A DNA stretch of 64,000 bases from Cricetomys ansorgei (taxonomy: Eukaryota > Chordata > Mammalia > Rodentia > Nesomyidae), in contig JAMJFZ010000107.1 in assembly GCA_026225945.1 (NCBI GenBank), forward strand, positions 50,011,001 to 50,075,000, written 5' to 3'. Shown here piece after piece: positions 12,567 through 24,352 of the stretch. A program made the translations under genes and the position numbers. Under the pieces are notes generated by a model. That model did not search any database, was not told the DNA's origin, and saw only the letters and a program-made list of their open reading frames with translations. How positions within the stretch are numbered: the first letter of the stretch is position 1; each line of letters begins with the position of its first letter.

Positions 12567-12885
12567 GTAGTTGTATACCTGCTGTGTCACTCATCCAGAA
12601 GACAAGGAGCCATATTCATCGGTACAAACCCTTCCAGACATCAGCAGAGGGAACCACCATCATCGCCAGCACTGAACTGGACAGTGGAACCCTGAACATC
12701 TGAGCTCAGGTGTTTTTATTGATTCAGAACTCCTCAGGGTTCTACTGATAGCATATGCATATCATTAGCAGTCAACTTCTCCCACATAAATCCAACATTT
12801 GCAAACAATACAAAATGCCAAGACCTAGGCAGATCCTCACCCAATAGTGGAGGAAACAAATATTTTGTACATAACTAAAAATAAA
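12567..12885 (+). mobile_element. Unnamed interspersed repeat, copy 1 (plus)
   Basis: This segment is repeated, diverged and inverted, at 42942-43257. Shared words in order include 'gtatacct', 'cagacatcagcagagggaa', 'catctgagctcaggtgt', 'tattgattcagaact', 'gttctactgat', 'aaacaatacaaaa', 'cctcacccaa' and 'ataactaaaa'. I cannot assign a family. The length of about 320 bp and the shared ends suggest a retro-element piece (LTR or SINE-like). Two plus-strand frames at 12461-12703 are chance. Confidence 0.6.
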
Positions 12886-13379
12886 CTGCCACAACACTCC
12901 CCTAATCTAACTGTGAAGTAAAACTGAAAAAATAAAAGCTACTTGTAGAATAATAAGCCAAAGCAAACTAGTAAAGAAAGAGAAAAAAAGATACCTGAAC
13001 TAGTAAACAAATCATGCAGCTCATATATATTCTGGACTGTCTCTTTCTGAAAAATTAGGAAGACCAATAATATGTAATTTCTATGACTCTGGTGGTGGTC
13101 ATTGATTATGTGAAATAACAGAATAGTTAGCTAAACTACAATATGGATATCTGATGAATGTTTTTAGTCAATATACGAATTATATTCTAGCAGTTCCCAT
13201 ATGTATCCACTTAGGAAGACAGTTAATAGATGAGGATAACCATAACTTTGTCTCCTAATTAAATTTGGGAAATTGTTCATAATAAAATTTGGATGTTCCA
13301 GTTTTAATATTTAGTTAATTTTCTCATCAGTTTTGAGAACACTTGAGGTTGAAGAGAAATTGTCTCTTAAAAACAAATG
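12886..13379. other. Unassigned sequence
   Basis: AT-rich, with no repeat or gene recognised. Confidence 0.35.
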
Positions 13380-13700
13380 AGCAAACTACTTTCAGAAAGT
13401 TGACGTGTTGTTTTAAAGACTCTCTAAGTGAAGGTAAAGGGCAAACAGTTACTTCCGATGGGAAGGCAGCACTCATCCTGATGTGCAGCTTCACGCTGTA
13501 ATAATGCCATTATCTTAAATCAAGCATCGCTCTCTTTCAAAGGGCCCCAGGCAGCTTCCTAAATTTTATTCTGTTCTTGCATTTGTGTTTACTCTCCAAA
13601 GAGTTTCAACTGGGAATTTAACTGCATTTTATTCAATAGTGCTGAACTTGCATTCACTTTTCAAAAACATATTTTGACTGTGGGAAGAGAAGAGTTCTAA
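13380..13700. other. Unique block, possible conserved non-coding element
   Basis: The base composition is balanced and no repeat signature is visible. It contains an inverted TAAT pair, 'gtaataatgccattatc' at 13498-13514, a GC-rich 'caaagggccccaggcag', and no stop-free frame of note. The general look is that of a distal regulatory element. This is inference and needs alignment to other mammals. Confidence 0.25.
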
Positions 13701-14333
13701 CATTTGCAGGGATTTAAGCAAAAGCAACTGTTACATTCTGTTACAACTGTTACATTCACTCACATTTAATCCATGTGGATTAAGGCATTAAAAGTAGTTA
13801 CTGAGCCATACATAGAAACTTTCTGTTTAAATTTAAATGCTCAGATTGTTATGTAAACTGAACATTGACATAATGGTCTCAAATTAAAGTCTTGTATTAA
13901 TATCACTTTACAAGATTATTAAAACACATTTATAGACATCTAAATATTAGTGTGCATATTTATTATTATTATTACTCATTGCATTCATTGTGTGATTATG
14001 ATGATGAAAAATAAGGAATTTAAATTTCAGTGTCCCTTTTTGCACATCAACTTCTAATTTTAACTTTGGTTAAAGCAATTAATATCTCTGTTCTTTACCA
14101 ATCATATCTGACTCATAGAGTGTAACCAACAGGAAAAAATGAAAACTTTACTGTGAATTTAATGAACAGATTTGTTTTGAGTTTTAATGATAAAGATCAA
14201 ATATCATCATTGTTAAATATAGAACATGTATACCGGTTTACTGTTTATATCGATTAGTAACAATGGGAAGATCTCTAATAAATATAATTTTTCTCATAAT
14301 CACAGAATGTGTACCAAGCTATAGTCTTCTCTC
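13701..14333. other. Unassigned AT-rich sequence
   Basis: Contains short ATT runs near 13965 and no recognised repeat or gene. Confidence 0.35.
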
Positions 14334-14692
14334 TGTAATGGATTGAATCTGAAATGTTTACCCATAGACTAATGTTTGTAATGGTAGTACCTTACCTCAC
14401 AGTGGTAACATTAGAAATCTATAGTACTCTGGGGAGGTTGGACCTGGATAAATGAACTATATTACCAGGTGTGGGGCTTAGAAAGTCCCTATTCTACCTC
14501 CATGTTTTCTGGATGGCTACCATGAAAACAAATTCTGCTACATGTTCTCTTGTCGTGGACTCAGATTCTTTGACAGGCCTCCCTGCCATGTCTAACTGAT
14601 ATTCCCTAAAACTATAAAACAAAACAAATCTTTCCTCACTCAATTTGTTTCTTTCAGATAGTTGAGCATAGTGCCATGAAAGTAGTATAGTC
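14334..14692 (+). mobile_element. MaLR/MT-like solo LTR
   Basis: It starts 'tgtaatggattgaatc' and shows the motif series of the family at 25171-25505: a gap for the two-strand central block, then 'catgttctcttg', 'ctataaaacaaaac' in the AATAAA position, and a Thr/Val-free AT-rich end. The family name is from memory. The minus-strand frame at 14494-14709 lies within it. Confidence 0.5.
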
Positions 14693-14754
14693 TCATTATT
14701 TAAAATCAAGAATCTTTGCTCATAAGAAGTTCACATGAAGAATTGTTCTCTACT

Positions 14755-15505
14755 CATCTCATTTTTTATATATTTAAATTACAGTATGATTATATCATTT
14801 TCCCCTTCCCTTTCTTCAGCTCCGCCCTTACCCTCTTTCTACCTCTTCTGATGCCCCAATTCTCAAAAAGATAGCATCATCTTTCCTGATTAATCATTAT
14901 TATTGTTACAAATATGTATTGTCTAAGTTACTTTCCTTTTGCTTTAAAGAGACACCATGACCAAGGCAACTTACAAAGAAGGAATTTAATTTGGGGCCTC
15001 ACAATTTCAGAGAGTAAGAGTCCATGACCATAAGAAAAGGGAACATGGTGGCCAGCATAGAGGTGTGGCACTTAATCAGTACCCGAGAGCTTACATACTG
15101 TCTGCAAGTTGGGGGCAGAGAGAGCAAGCTAATTACGAATGGTGTGAGCTTTTGAAATCTCAATGCCCATCCCTAGTGACATATCTCAAAAAAGACCACA
15201 ACTACTAATCCTTTCCAAAGAGTTCCACAAACTACAGACCGAGCATTCAAATATAAGAGTCTTTGGAGGCCATTTACATATATATTACATATAGATGAAT
15301 ATGCAGGGATACATAAATATGACTTTCTGAGTCTGTGTTTGTCCTTTATGTGTAGCTTTTCAGGGCTGACTACATTGTATTGGACACATAATTAGAGGAC
15401 TAATCCCTTAGAGAAACTAACTGCATTTCTCAGCACTCTTCAATTGCCTATAGCTCCTTGTCCAAGGATATTTACCCTGTGAAGATTTCTTTGATTTTTA
15501 AGGGA
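14755..15505 (-). mobile_element. L1 (Lx-type) 3' UTR, antisense, split by an LTR
   Basis: The left part (14755-14929) begins with the antisense A-rich end and pyrimidine-rich tract (cattttccccttccc, then 'gattaatcattattattg'). The right part (15274-15505) continues with 'ctgagtctgtgttt', 'cagggctgac', 'gtattggacac' and 'caattgcctatagctc', matching the antisense of the 31000-30900 region. A minus-strand LTR separates the two halves. Confidence 0.65.
14930..15273 (-). mobile_element. Rodent LTR-like element inside an L1, antisense
   Basis: On the plus strand it begins 'tgtctaagttac', then 'gagacaccatgaccaagg', 'aaggaatttaatttggggc', and ends near 'gagcattcaaatataagagt'. This is the antisense of the repeat present in plus orientation at 25171-25505. 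It interrupts the L1 3' UTR cleanly, so it inserted later. Whether it is an LTR or another element class I cannot settle by eye. Confidence 0.6.
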
Positions 15506-15887
15506 TCGGAAATCCATCCTTGAAAAATAAATACATGAATTTCTTGAATTGATCTGCTGACTTCCTTGGAAGATAAAAGTATAGATAACTAGGGATTTCA
15601 CAGCATTATGTGGACTGCAATATGTAAGAAGAACCTCTGCGTTCTACCAGTCCAAAAACTAAGAATGCCATCAGACATCATCTGAGGCCACAGTAGAGAT
15701 TCTCACTTTAGGTGGCTTACCTGCCTAATGCTTCCATCAGTGTGTTTGAAAAGTATTTGGTTTATGATTTTATTTGTTCTGTTACTTTAAAAACTTCATA
15801 AAACTAATTATGACCATGGAAAATATTTGTGGCAACCTGAGTCTGTGTTCCTGGGCCATGGTTGTTTGTATTATCCAGAATAAGCTA
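15506..15887. other. Unassigned sequence
   Basis: No gene or repeat was recognised. Confidence 0.35.
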
Positions 15888-16083
15888 CTTCTTTTTTTTT
15901 AAGATTAATATATATCACTTATATGAGTGCTCTATCTTCATGTATACCTGCATGCCAGAAGAGGGCATCTGATCCCAAAACAGGTGGTTATGAAACATCA
16001 TGTTGCTGAGAATTGAACTCAGGCCCTCTGGAAGAGAGCAGGCAGTCAATGCTCTTAACTGCTGAGCCATCTTTCCAGCCCTA
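15888..16083 (-). mobile_element. B2 SINE, antisense
   Basis: On the minus strand it starts 'gggctggaaagatggctc', with the tRNA-derived A box around 'tggctcagcagttaaga' and the B box 'gagttcaattc'. These are followed by the B2 body and an A-rich tail (T tract at 15890-15901 on plus). Possible imperfect target duplications are 'taagctacttctt' on the left and 'taaggtgtttctt' on the right. Confidence 0.9.
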
Positions 16084-16524
16084 AGGTGTTTCTTACTTCC
16101 TTTGGAAGGGAGCTGAGTTTTTGTGTTGATAATATTTTCAAGACAAAAGAATGTGAAGCCTATCCCAAATCATAAGTGACATTTCTTGTTGCTTTTTACA
16201 ATATTAAGATAGTCTGTAATTCTGAAGTAGATGTGGATAATATCATGAAAATTAGAATTCTGAAAGTTTTATTCTCTAAAGTAATACATATTATGTTTGG
16301 AGTTTTCAAGAAAAAAAATACACACCAGAAGCAGAAAAAGTAGGTTTCATTTCAGAGTACCTCGCTAATGTTTCACCTTGAAAATCTTAAACACTGGTGA
16401 AAAAAAGTTATAACAGAAAGAAGAAATGTACTAGAAAATTGTTGGTATAAAGTAGGAGAAAACCCATTGTAAAAGCTTTTTAATAGTACCTTTAATGAAT
16501 GCGATTTTTGCTAAAGTTGGATAT
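16084..16524. other. Unassigned AT-rich sequence
   Basis: No gene or repeat was recognised. Confidence 0.35.
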
Positions 16525-16640
16525 TATGGCCTTATTTTAATAATAGGGAAACTGAGTCTCAGAGAAAAAAAATACATTATCAAAACTGAATAAAACTAAA
16601 AAGAAGCAAATATAAAGATTTGATGTCAGTAACTTGAAAT
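16525..16640 (+). mobile_element. MIR SINE fragment
   Basis: The bases 'ttttaataatagggaaact' then 'gagtctcagaga' match the conserved MIR core (a TTTTACAGATGAGGAAACTGAGGC-type block). A run in the place of the 'taagtaacttgccc' core follows but is decayed. MIR is mammal-wide and ancient, in keeping with the divergence. Confidence 0.6.
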
Positions 16641-16879
16641 GATTTTCTGAGTAGAATATGGCAAAAAAGAATCTTTCTATTAATTCTCATGATTCCTTTT
16701 TCTTCCTCATCTTATTTAGGCAAAAATAAAATCATATCTTATAAAGGATAAAGATGCTCTGGATATTAGTTTTGTTTTAGAACTGTAATCCTATTTTTAA
16801 AACCTAGTCATAATTTTTATTGGCAGCAATTTTATTTGTTGTTCATAAGCCAACACAGTGCTATCTTTCAAACAGCATC

Positions 16880-17110
16880 ATATCTTTTAAAAATTGTTTT
16901 CATTGTATCTTTGAGAGTTTATACAGATAAATGAGTGTCTTAATTATATGTACCCTCTCCCAACTCTTCCTTAATTTTCCTCCCCCTTTTCAACATATCC
17001 AACTATGTGTCATTTTTCTAATAATTCAAGGTCAATTTGCATTGTGCAAATAGTCTTGTAAGCATGTTCTTCCACTGGAAAAAAGTCAACTTACCAATGG
17101 CTGCAGTCCT
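16880..17110 (-). mobile_element. L1 3' end fragment, antisense
   Basis: The plus strand shows an antisense L1 3' end: 'tttgagagtttatacag', a pyrimidine-rich stretch (caactcttccttaatttt, cctccccc), then 'tctaataattcaaggtc' and 'cactggaaaaaagtcaac'. These match the rodent L1 3' UTR order that I remember. It abuts an LTR fragment on the right. Confidence 0.5.
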
Positions 17111-17280
17111 AGTGATCTTGCAGATCAACATATGAGCTCTCGGCTGTCCCTGCCACCATGCCTTTGCTCCTTTATCATGGATTCTAATGCTTTGAAACTA
17201 TTATCACAACTAAATACTTCTTTTTATAAATTGCCTTTGTCATGGTGTTTTATCACAATAAAAGAAAGGTAGCTAAAACA
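17111..17280 (+). mobile_element. MaLR/MT-like LTR 3' part
   Basis: Shares the end block of the LTR copies at 14334 and 54558: 'ccaccatgcctttgctcc', 'atggattctaatg', an AT-rich stretch in the AATAAA position, 'gtcatggtgttttatcaca' and an end in 'taaaaca'. The 5' half is missing. Confidence 0.5.
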
Positions 17281-18629
17281 ATCACTTTTCAAAATGGGTG
17301 GATGTCAGGAATCATAAAAGGAGAAGAGATGAGAGGCTTGTCTCCTGCTATCCCACACCTTCAGTGATTAGATTTCACTCCAGAAAGACTACAATCTTCC
17401 AAAAGTCACATGGGCTGGTATCCAATCCTTTAGCATATTGGTCTTTGGAGGACATTGTAGATCCACACACAATAAAACGATCCAGAAGTTAGAGACAGAC
17501 TTTCATCACCTATTTTTTACTAGCACCTGTGTTGGTTAACCTTTCTTTATCTTTGCAAGTCCGCACTCGAGACTATCCCTCCTGGACTATCAAATGTTGA
17601 CCCTTGTGAGCTTTGTCTCTCTGCTTTCACAAATATGGTCTTCTGTTTTATCTACAGCCCACAGAAATATCTTGCAGATGAAAAAGCTAGGGGAAACTGA
17701 AGTTCTGCTTTTGTTTGTGTGTTTCTTCCTGCAGAGTCAATGCCAGATGCTGCAGACCTGTAACAGACAGCTGCTCCTGTTTGAGTCCTCTCATACCTAC
17801 ACCCACCCTGGGCTTTGACAACAGTTTTTCCTCTTTTCGTTTTGGGCTGAAGTGTCAGAAGGTGAAACACTTTTGGTACTTTCAGGGACTGCAGTAGCCC
17901 TTCATGCTTTTATTCTATTCTGCCCACATCTATGTAAAAAAAATCAATTTATCAAACTTTCCTTGCTGTGAGAGATTTTTTTTTCCAGTTTAGGCATTGA
18001 CTGATACTGTAACTGACTTTTGAGAAGAGATGAGAAGCAAGATTTTTCACCTCTCAGGGTTTTTAGAATTATATCAAAATAATACCCTGATTGAGCTACT
18101 CATATATTTGAGAAAAGATGAAAGAGCCTATTTGCTGAGGGTAAGGTACACTGGTAATTTTGTGGTGTGTGGCAGCATCGTAACTCAAATTATTCCTACC
18201 AGCAGCATGAGATGGGGTTGTTATATGGATGGAGGTCAAGTGGCTAAAGCACTAGTAACTATGACAACAGTTCTGATTATACAGACTGTGGAGTCAGTTC
18301 ACTGTTTCTGACAAGCACAGAAAACATAAACAATGGAAAGAACAAAGTGGAGTCCTGAGTGCCCAACTAAAAATAAAGTGATAAAAAAAATCAGAGAATA
18401 TTTATGGAATTTTGAAGAGTTTTTTTTCCTCCTACAGTGACAACAAAGATGTGCTAAAATACAGCTTAGTAATAGAAAGAAATATACACCTTAAGACAGT
18501 GTGTTTTACAAATGCTGAAACATGAGTAACAAAATATCAAATTTACCTTCTCAGAAATGATGTCTTTCCAATGTGTGCATGTTGTTCAAACATAAAATGT
18601 TTCAATGCTTTGATTGTTGGTTTTTATAT
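17281..18629. other. Unassigned sequence
   Basis: There are overlapping frames on both strands at 17594-17897, and two AG-ending pyrimidine-rich runs (near 17650 and 'tttcttcctgcag' at 17725-17737) that could mimic splice acceptors. No protein homology or downstream donor supports an exon. The plus-strand frame at 18030-18311 (93 codons) is also unsupported. Confidence 0.35.
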
Positions 18630-18990
18630 TAATAATCTTTATTTAATTTTTTTTCCTACAACATGTTATGATCATATTATATTCCCTCTACAATTCCTTC
18701 CAGATGCTACCCACCTCTCTCCATATCCAACTTCATGTTCTCTATCATCTATCTCTCTAACAAAAAAAAGGAAATTATATAATCCACATTGCAAATCAAG
18801 GCAGGTCCGGTGCCCAGGAGTAGCTGGCCAACACATTGATGAACTCGATTTTTGTTGTTGTTGTGGGTGTTGTTGTTATTTACTCTTTTATGTGTGTGTG
18901 TGTGTGTTGGGGTAGTTACATTCTTTCTTTGTTGTTGTTCTTGTTAAGTTTTTCTTATTGTCTTTTTGTTTGTTTTTATTTTCATTTTCA
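18630..18990 (-). mobile_element. L1 (Lx-type) 3' UTR, antisense
   Basis: On plus: a T-rich start (antisense tail), 'gttatgatcatattat', pyrimidine-rich 'ccctctacaattcc', and then the T/G-rich region with 'ttgttgttgttgtgggtg' and a short GT tract (18890-18906). These are antisense counterparts of the T-rich end of the plus-strand L1 at 44580-44800. The frame at 18571-18915 is inside it and is not a gene. Confidence 0.5.
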
Positions 18991-19014
18991 ATGAGCTATT
19001 TTATTTTCTGTGTT

Positions 19015-19460
19015 TTGATGCTTAGACATCTAGGAACTACCCCACAAGGGTAAGCATTGTCAGAGACAGAAAATAATTTAATTAGGAGCATACATTGCAA
19101 GTACAAACCAATTAATTCCTGAGCTCATGAACCTACACCTCCTTTAGAATAGTTTGTCTGAGCCAATAGTTGCACTCCCTGAATCAGGTATGAGATAACA
19201 AGAGGCAATTCCTAGCCCAAAACAAACTTAAGTTACTAAAATGAACCAATCCTAGATCTGAACATATTGTCTTAAAGGCTGCTATAAAAACCAAAAGAAG
19301 TTATTTTCCAGAATCCCCCATCTCTTCCTGCCTCCTACTGAGCACTAATGCTTCCTTGTGTGGACACGGTGTGCTCTTCTCTCGGGGATAGTAAGTGATA
19401 AACTGCACCGTCCACGCCAGTTATCATCTGACCTGCCATTCTTTTTACCTCAAAGTTTAT
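19015..19460 (+). mobile_element. Probable endogenous retrovirus LTR
   Basis: A TATA-like 'gctataaaaacc' at 19280-19291 is followed by a C/T-rich leader and by 'gacacggtgtgctcttctc' and 'cggggatagtaagtgataa', which look like R/U5 material. The upstream part is a plausible U3. TG/CA termini and target duplications are not clear, and the family is unassigned. No retroviral coding sequence is attached. Confidence 0.4.
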
Positions 19461-19984
19461 ATCAAAATATGTTTTAAAGTAATGTAGAAGAGATTTCAAA
19501 AAAAAAAAAATCTGTACTTCATTCTAGGTAGGACCGCCAATGGGGACTTCTTACCTTCAAGTCCACAGACTATTAGATAATCATAAACTAGACTGGAAGA
19601 TTTTGGAATTAATTGAGTGAAAAAAGGTTATACTCCAGATGTGTTATTCATTATAGGATGCTACTAATTTCAGTTAGCAGTGGTCTCAAGAGTAATTTTA
19701 TGATCAGACTAAATACTATACCAAAAGGAATAAAATATAATAATGATTGGGATGAATGTATTGATATATATACATATATATGTATATATATATTTACCGT
19801 GATTTAATATTTGTTTATTGTATTAAGTGGCTGGAAAGAACAGTGGTAGAAGAACAATAAGCTCCCAAATTCTGCTTAAGTTCCCTTTATATGATGGATA
19901 CTCTTCACTGTAAATGTCACTGCATACAGAGCCACCTCAGAAACTGCTGAGGACATGTGTGGTTGCGTCTGGAATAATGCTTTC
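19461..19984. other. Unassigned sequence with an AT microsatellite
   Basis: Contains an AT/TA simple repeat at 19764-19794 (near-palindromic, tatatatacatatatatgt type) and no recognised gene. Confidence 0.4.
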
Positions 19985-20310
19985 AGAAAGGATTAACTAA
20001 GAGGGAAAATTCACTCTGAATGTCATTTGTATGATCTCATGGGCTGTCAGCCAACATACCATAAAAAACAAAAGAGAAGATAACTGAGAACCACTATTTC
20101 CCTTCTCTCTGCTTCTCTTCACCAAGAAATGAGAATCAGCTCTCCTCCATGATATGATCCTGAGTCCATGATACTCTTCCAAAATGACCATGCAGTGAAA
20201 TGACGTAGCCATGGACTAAACCCTTTGAAATTGTGAGGGGGGAAAAAACTTCCTCCTTTGTTTATGTCAATAAGATTTGTCACAGAAATTCACAACCAAC
20301 TAATACATTG
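19985..20310 (+). mobile_element. MaLR/MT-like solo LTR, degraded
   Basis: Matches the motif order of the LTR at 54558: 'aggattaactaagaggg', 'catgggctgtcagcc', 'ttctctctgcttctc', 'gccatggactaaacc', an A-rich stretch where the polyadenylation signal would be, and 'gtcacagaaat...aactaata' near the end. The minus-strand frame at 19997-20212 is within it. Confidence 0.5.
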
Positions 20311-23300
20311 CCAATTCACTTTACTTGTTTAGATATTTGGAAATTCAACTTAATAGTCTGTAGTTACTAACAAAGCATACTAAACTCTCTTTGTTTATGT
20401 TACAAATCTTAGTGTACAATAAATGTTGGTATATCTCTGTTACACACAAGATGTACAACAACCTACAAATCTACCCTCTGCAAATACTCAGTGAAGATTC
20501 CAGTCTAAATTGATAACCTAATTATTAGTGACAGGGTCATCACTATATAAAGCTCTGTCATGACTGACTTGCACAAATAAAGCTAACAATGATTTAACTC
20601 TTGTCAAGAGAGCAAATAAAATGCATTCTAGACCAGATGGTGAGATTAGTATGAACTACAATATCTAGTAATTCCTATGACATCCTAACTTAATTGCCTG
20701 TTAGCCAGTGAGACAAGAACAACAAATAAAAAGCAGGTCAAAAAGAATGATGGTAAATTGCCACAAAATTTCATCATATAATAGCAATGGTCACATTCAT
20801 GTTGCTAGAGACTTTTCTTTTTTCAGGACTATGAGTATGCATAGTCTCTGGTAGGAAGGAATCTCTTCTTCATTCCTATCAATAAAATTTACATTTTTAG
20901 CATTTTTACCCTTCTCAGCAGCAGTATCAGTATACCTTTGTTTCCTAAGAGCTATGTCATAATAAAGTCAAAAAGTCTCTTGATCATGCTTATATTACAT
21001 TACTAACATTTAAATTGATGACAGTGTTTCTAATTGACTCTCATTAGGATAAATAAGAAGACTTCACATTACTTAAGTAAAGTAAATGCACACAAGAAAA
21101 TGGACTGTAAACCAAAAAATTTCTGTTACCCTTTATACTAGAAAAATTTCTTTGGGTTTAGTAATAGAGAAACTGTATCAGTGATTGAAAGCTGCTTATC
21201 TTGACCTTGTGCTCTCCACTATGGAGGATAAACTTGATGTTTATTGGTTCCTTTGTAATCATAAATTTGATAGTTTCAATTGATGGTCAGAATAAGACAA
21301 TGTTCCATGGTAATGGGTAAGTGAACTGAAAGTTGAATTCAATAAACAGATGACATCAAAAGTATTCCTAGTACCTGACTTATCACTAGAATGAGTAACA
21401 CAGATCCCTACCACTTGGGAATAAGGGCTGACCATTTCCTCTCCTGACTTCTACATATAAAAAGCACACTGTCACTTGGTACTGGTCAAATTGAAAATAG
21501 AATTGTTGACCGTGGATAGCAGGTAATCATGCATCTCAAATGCATGGACTCAGCAAGATGTGCGCTGATCTAGTATATCATAAAATAGGCTGAGTCCAGT
21601 AGTTTGTCACTGTGGAACAAAAAGGGAATTTATGAGGCTGGGTCTGAGCATGTCTGCGGTGCACAGACCAACTGCAGAAGAATTTGAAGAACTTGAAGGT
21701 TCCTATTTTCTCTCCTTTACCACTTTTCACTCACCGTATATGTCTCATCTGTTTCACTATCCAGTTCCCACACAAATTGAGTCACTTCCAAGAGAGAAAA
21801 GTAATAGTACTTGAATTAATATGGGATAGTGGATGTATCCTGTACTAGCTAGGAACTATCATGTTCTTGCCTATAACCATCTGACAAAGGAAGAAATTAA
21901 ATAAAAATTACAGAAGTTTTGGTTTACAAGATGTTCAGGATTTTCAAACATTCAGCATTGGAAGATTGTCATATTATACTCCCCCAGGAATGGTCTTGAA
22001 AGAAATCTTGTAGAGAATTTTTCTTAAGCTGGTAGTCACTTGGAAAGTAGGGGTTCATGATTTCATATAAGAAGATGGGTAGTCTAATATTCCTTTGTTG
22101 ACTCATGGACAGTAGCTAGTAATAAAATTGAGAAAAAATGAAAACTGTTAATGGAGTTTGAGGTGAGTTATAGACATCTCAATTAAGCACAGACTGTACA
22201 AATGTTTTCAACCTGTATAAATGCTGAGCAATGAGCTCTCACTGTGAACGAATCTCCCCATAACAAGACTAAGCACATAGAACCCTACCTGTATAAGCCA
22301 CCCAGGTGCTTCTCAGTGGACTTTTTGATAACATAACCATGACAGAAGGATGGGGGCTGTGACTGAACTGTGCAGGAGAGAAATCCTTATCCAGGATGAT
22401 TTTGCTACTGCTGTTGTGTTCAATCTGCCAAAAGCAAATGCCAATACTTCACTCCTAATTTAGTTTCCTCCCCTGAGGTAATAATAGGCCACCTGGAGAC
22501 AACATGATTAACTTAGGTCTTTTGTGCCATGGAAGTGTTCATTAGCTAAGTATGTTACAGTGAAAAATCAGTCTCCAGCAATCAGTAGCTTAAAACTGTA
22601 ACAACAGCAGCATCAAGTATTTTGTGTTACAAGAGTTGATGGCAGAATTTTAATCAACTATGCTAATCATGAATGGAGGTGAAAGAATGATTCAAATCTT
22701 AGACATTATACTATTGTGGAAGAGGAGAAAGTGAGAAGCAATGTAACAACTACACTGAAAGTCTCTATTCTGTTTGTAAGCATCATTTATATGCATTATC
22801 TGGATCAAAACAATCACAAGGCTAAGCCCAACAGTTGAAGTGGAAGATTCTACTTCATATCTCAAATGCTACCTTTTGCCATATGCCTCTTTATACACAC
22901 ATAGCAGACATTTATTCTGCATAAATATTTATCATAATTCTTACAAATCTAAGAATTTTCAGAAAGCTTTGCCAATCTCCATGTATTGCATACATCATAA
23001 ACCTTTACTATAGCATGTGTGTTATAGCAGACTGAAGTTGAAATTCATCGAAGCACAAAGAATTTAGTCACACCACACCATGCATCAACATGTATTTGGT
23101 AGTGTACTCATTAGTCTACAAAATTGATTGTCAATCAAAAGATGCATTATATGTCTTTTGTCAGTGCCCACAATATGGTGTAATCCACGGGTGGAAGGCT
23201 CAAGATTAAGACTCAAATAGTAAAACCATAAATTCTTTCTCTCACTACTAAAATGTGTTAGACTAATGTTTTCTTCTCCAACACCAGTAGTAGGATCTCT

Positions 23301-24352
23301 CCAGAATAGTAGCATCACAGAGCACAACCATGATTCCCTTTAATCAAAAGCTGAGTCTATACATGACCACTTAGTACTTGTATGCTGAAGTCAGAAACAC
23401 AATACTTAAGTTTCTGTAAATTGTATCTTTTCATTTTTACGCCCATCAGATAAAATAGTTATTGAAAATTTTCTGTCCTATAGTGCTAACCAATTTCATA
23501 TGTGTTGCATCTTCTAGAACATGGTAACTTTTATTTATAGATATACATTTTTTAACCTAAAGAAGTAAGAAGAATGGAAACCAGAAGGGAAAAGGATAAG
23601 TTGTGCTACATTCTCATTTTTCTCATTTGCTCTTTTCACAATGCTCCTCTTTCCCTCCAGCCCTCTCTGGGATGAGAAGGAACTATTTTAAGTTGCATCA
23701 ACTGACATAGAAACAGACCGATAAAAAAATAAGAGGAAAAGATATTTATTTTGTATGAACACGTTCACCAGTAGAAATCCACAACAAAACAGGCATGAAT
23801 AATATAGCAAGCAAAATGACTTGACACACTGATATCAGCCAGCCTGTATCATAGTCATTTGTAGTGAACTACTCTTCAGTGGAGTAATCACGGAAAAAAA
23901 AATCAGGCATGAGATCAACAATAGTCTCATTTAGCATTTGCAAATATCCAAGTTTCCAGCAACTGAAATTCCAAGGCAAGAAGGCCCCTTCCAAATGAGA
24001 CCCAAGAGACTAACAGCTTACTTATTTTTATTCTGTTTGTCTCTCTCAAGAGTAAGAACAACCAGAGTCCTAAAATGGCTGCTTCAGCCAAAGAGAGTGT
24101 CATATCTATTTGATAGTAGTAGAACCCTACCTATAGAAGTGTACTCTACTATGAAGTGTACATCATACACTTCACAAGTGTCATGTTTAGGACAAAGCTA
24201 ATCATTTGTTTATAAATCTGGGACAAAGACAGTCATATATTTATGCATCTCTGGGAATACTAGATTCTGAGAGCTGATAGCTAGTTTCTTCTCCCAAATG
24301 GATTTAGCCAAGGAGACATGTCATATCATTTTGCATTGTTGGACATTAGTGT
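20311..24352. other. Long repeat-poor stretch, no gene recognised
   Basis: About 4 kb without a repeat that I can name and without a convincing frame. Short frames at 21632-21814, 23085-23327 and 23938-24201 have no recognisable domains. A small perfect hairpin lies at 24152-24174. Confidence 0.4.

Noticed and set aside
17640..17740. Polypyrimidine-AG tracts as splice acceptors of an exon
   Set aside because: Such tracts are common by chance, and no donor or coding continuity was found.
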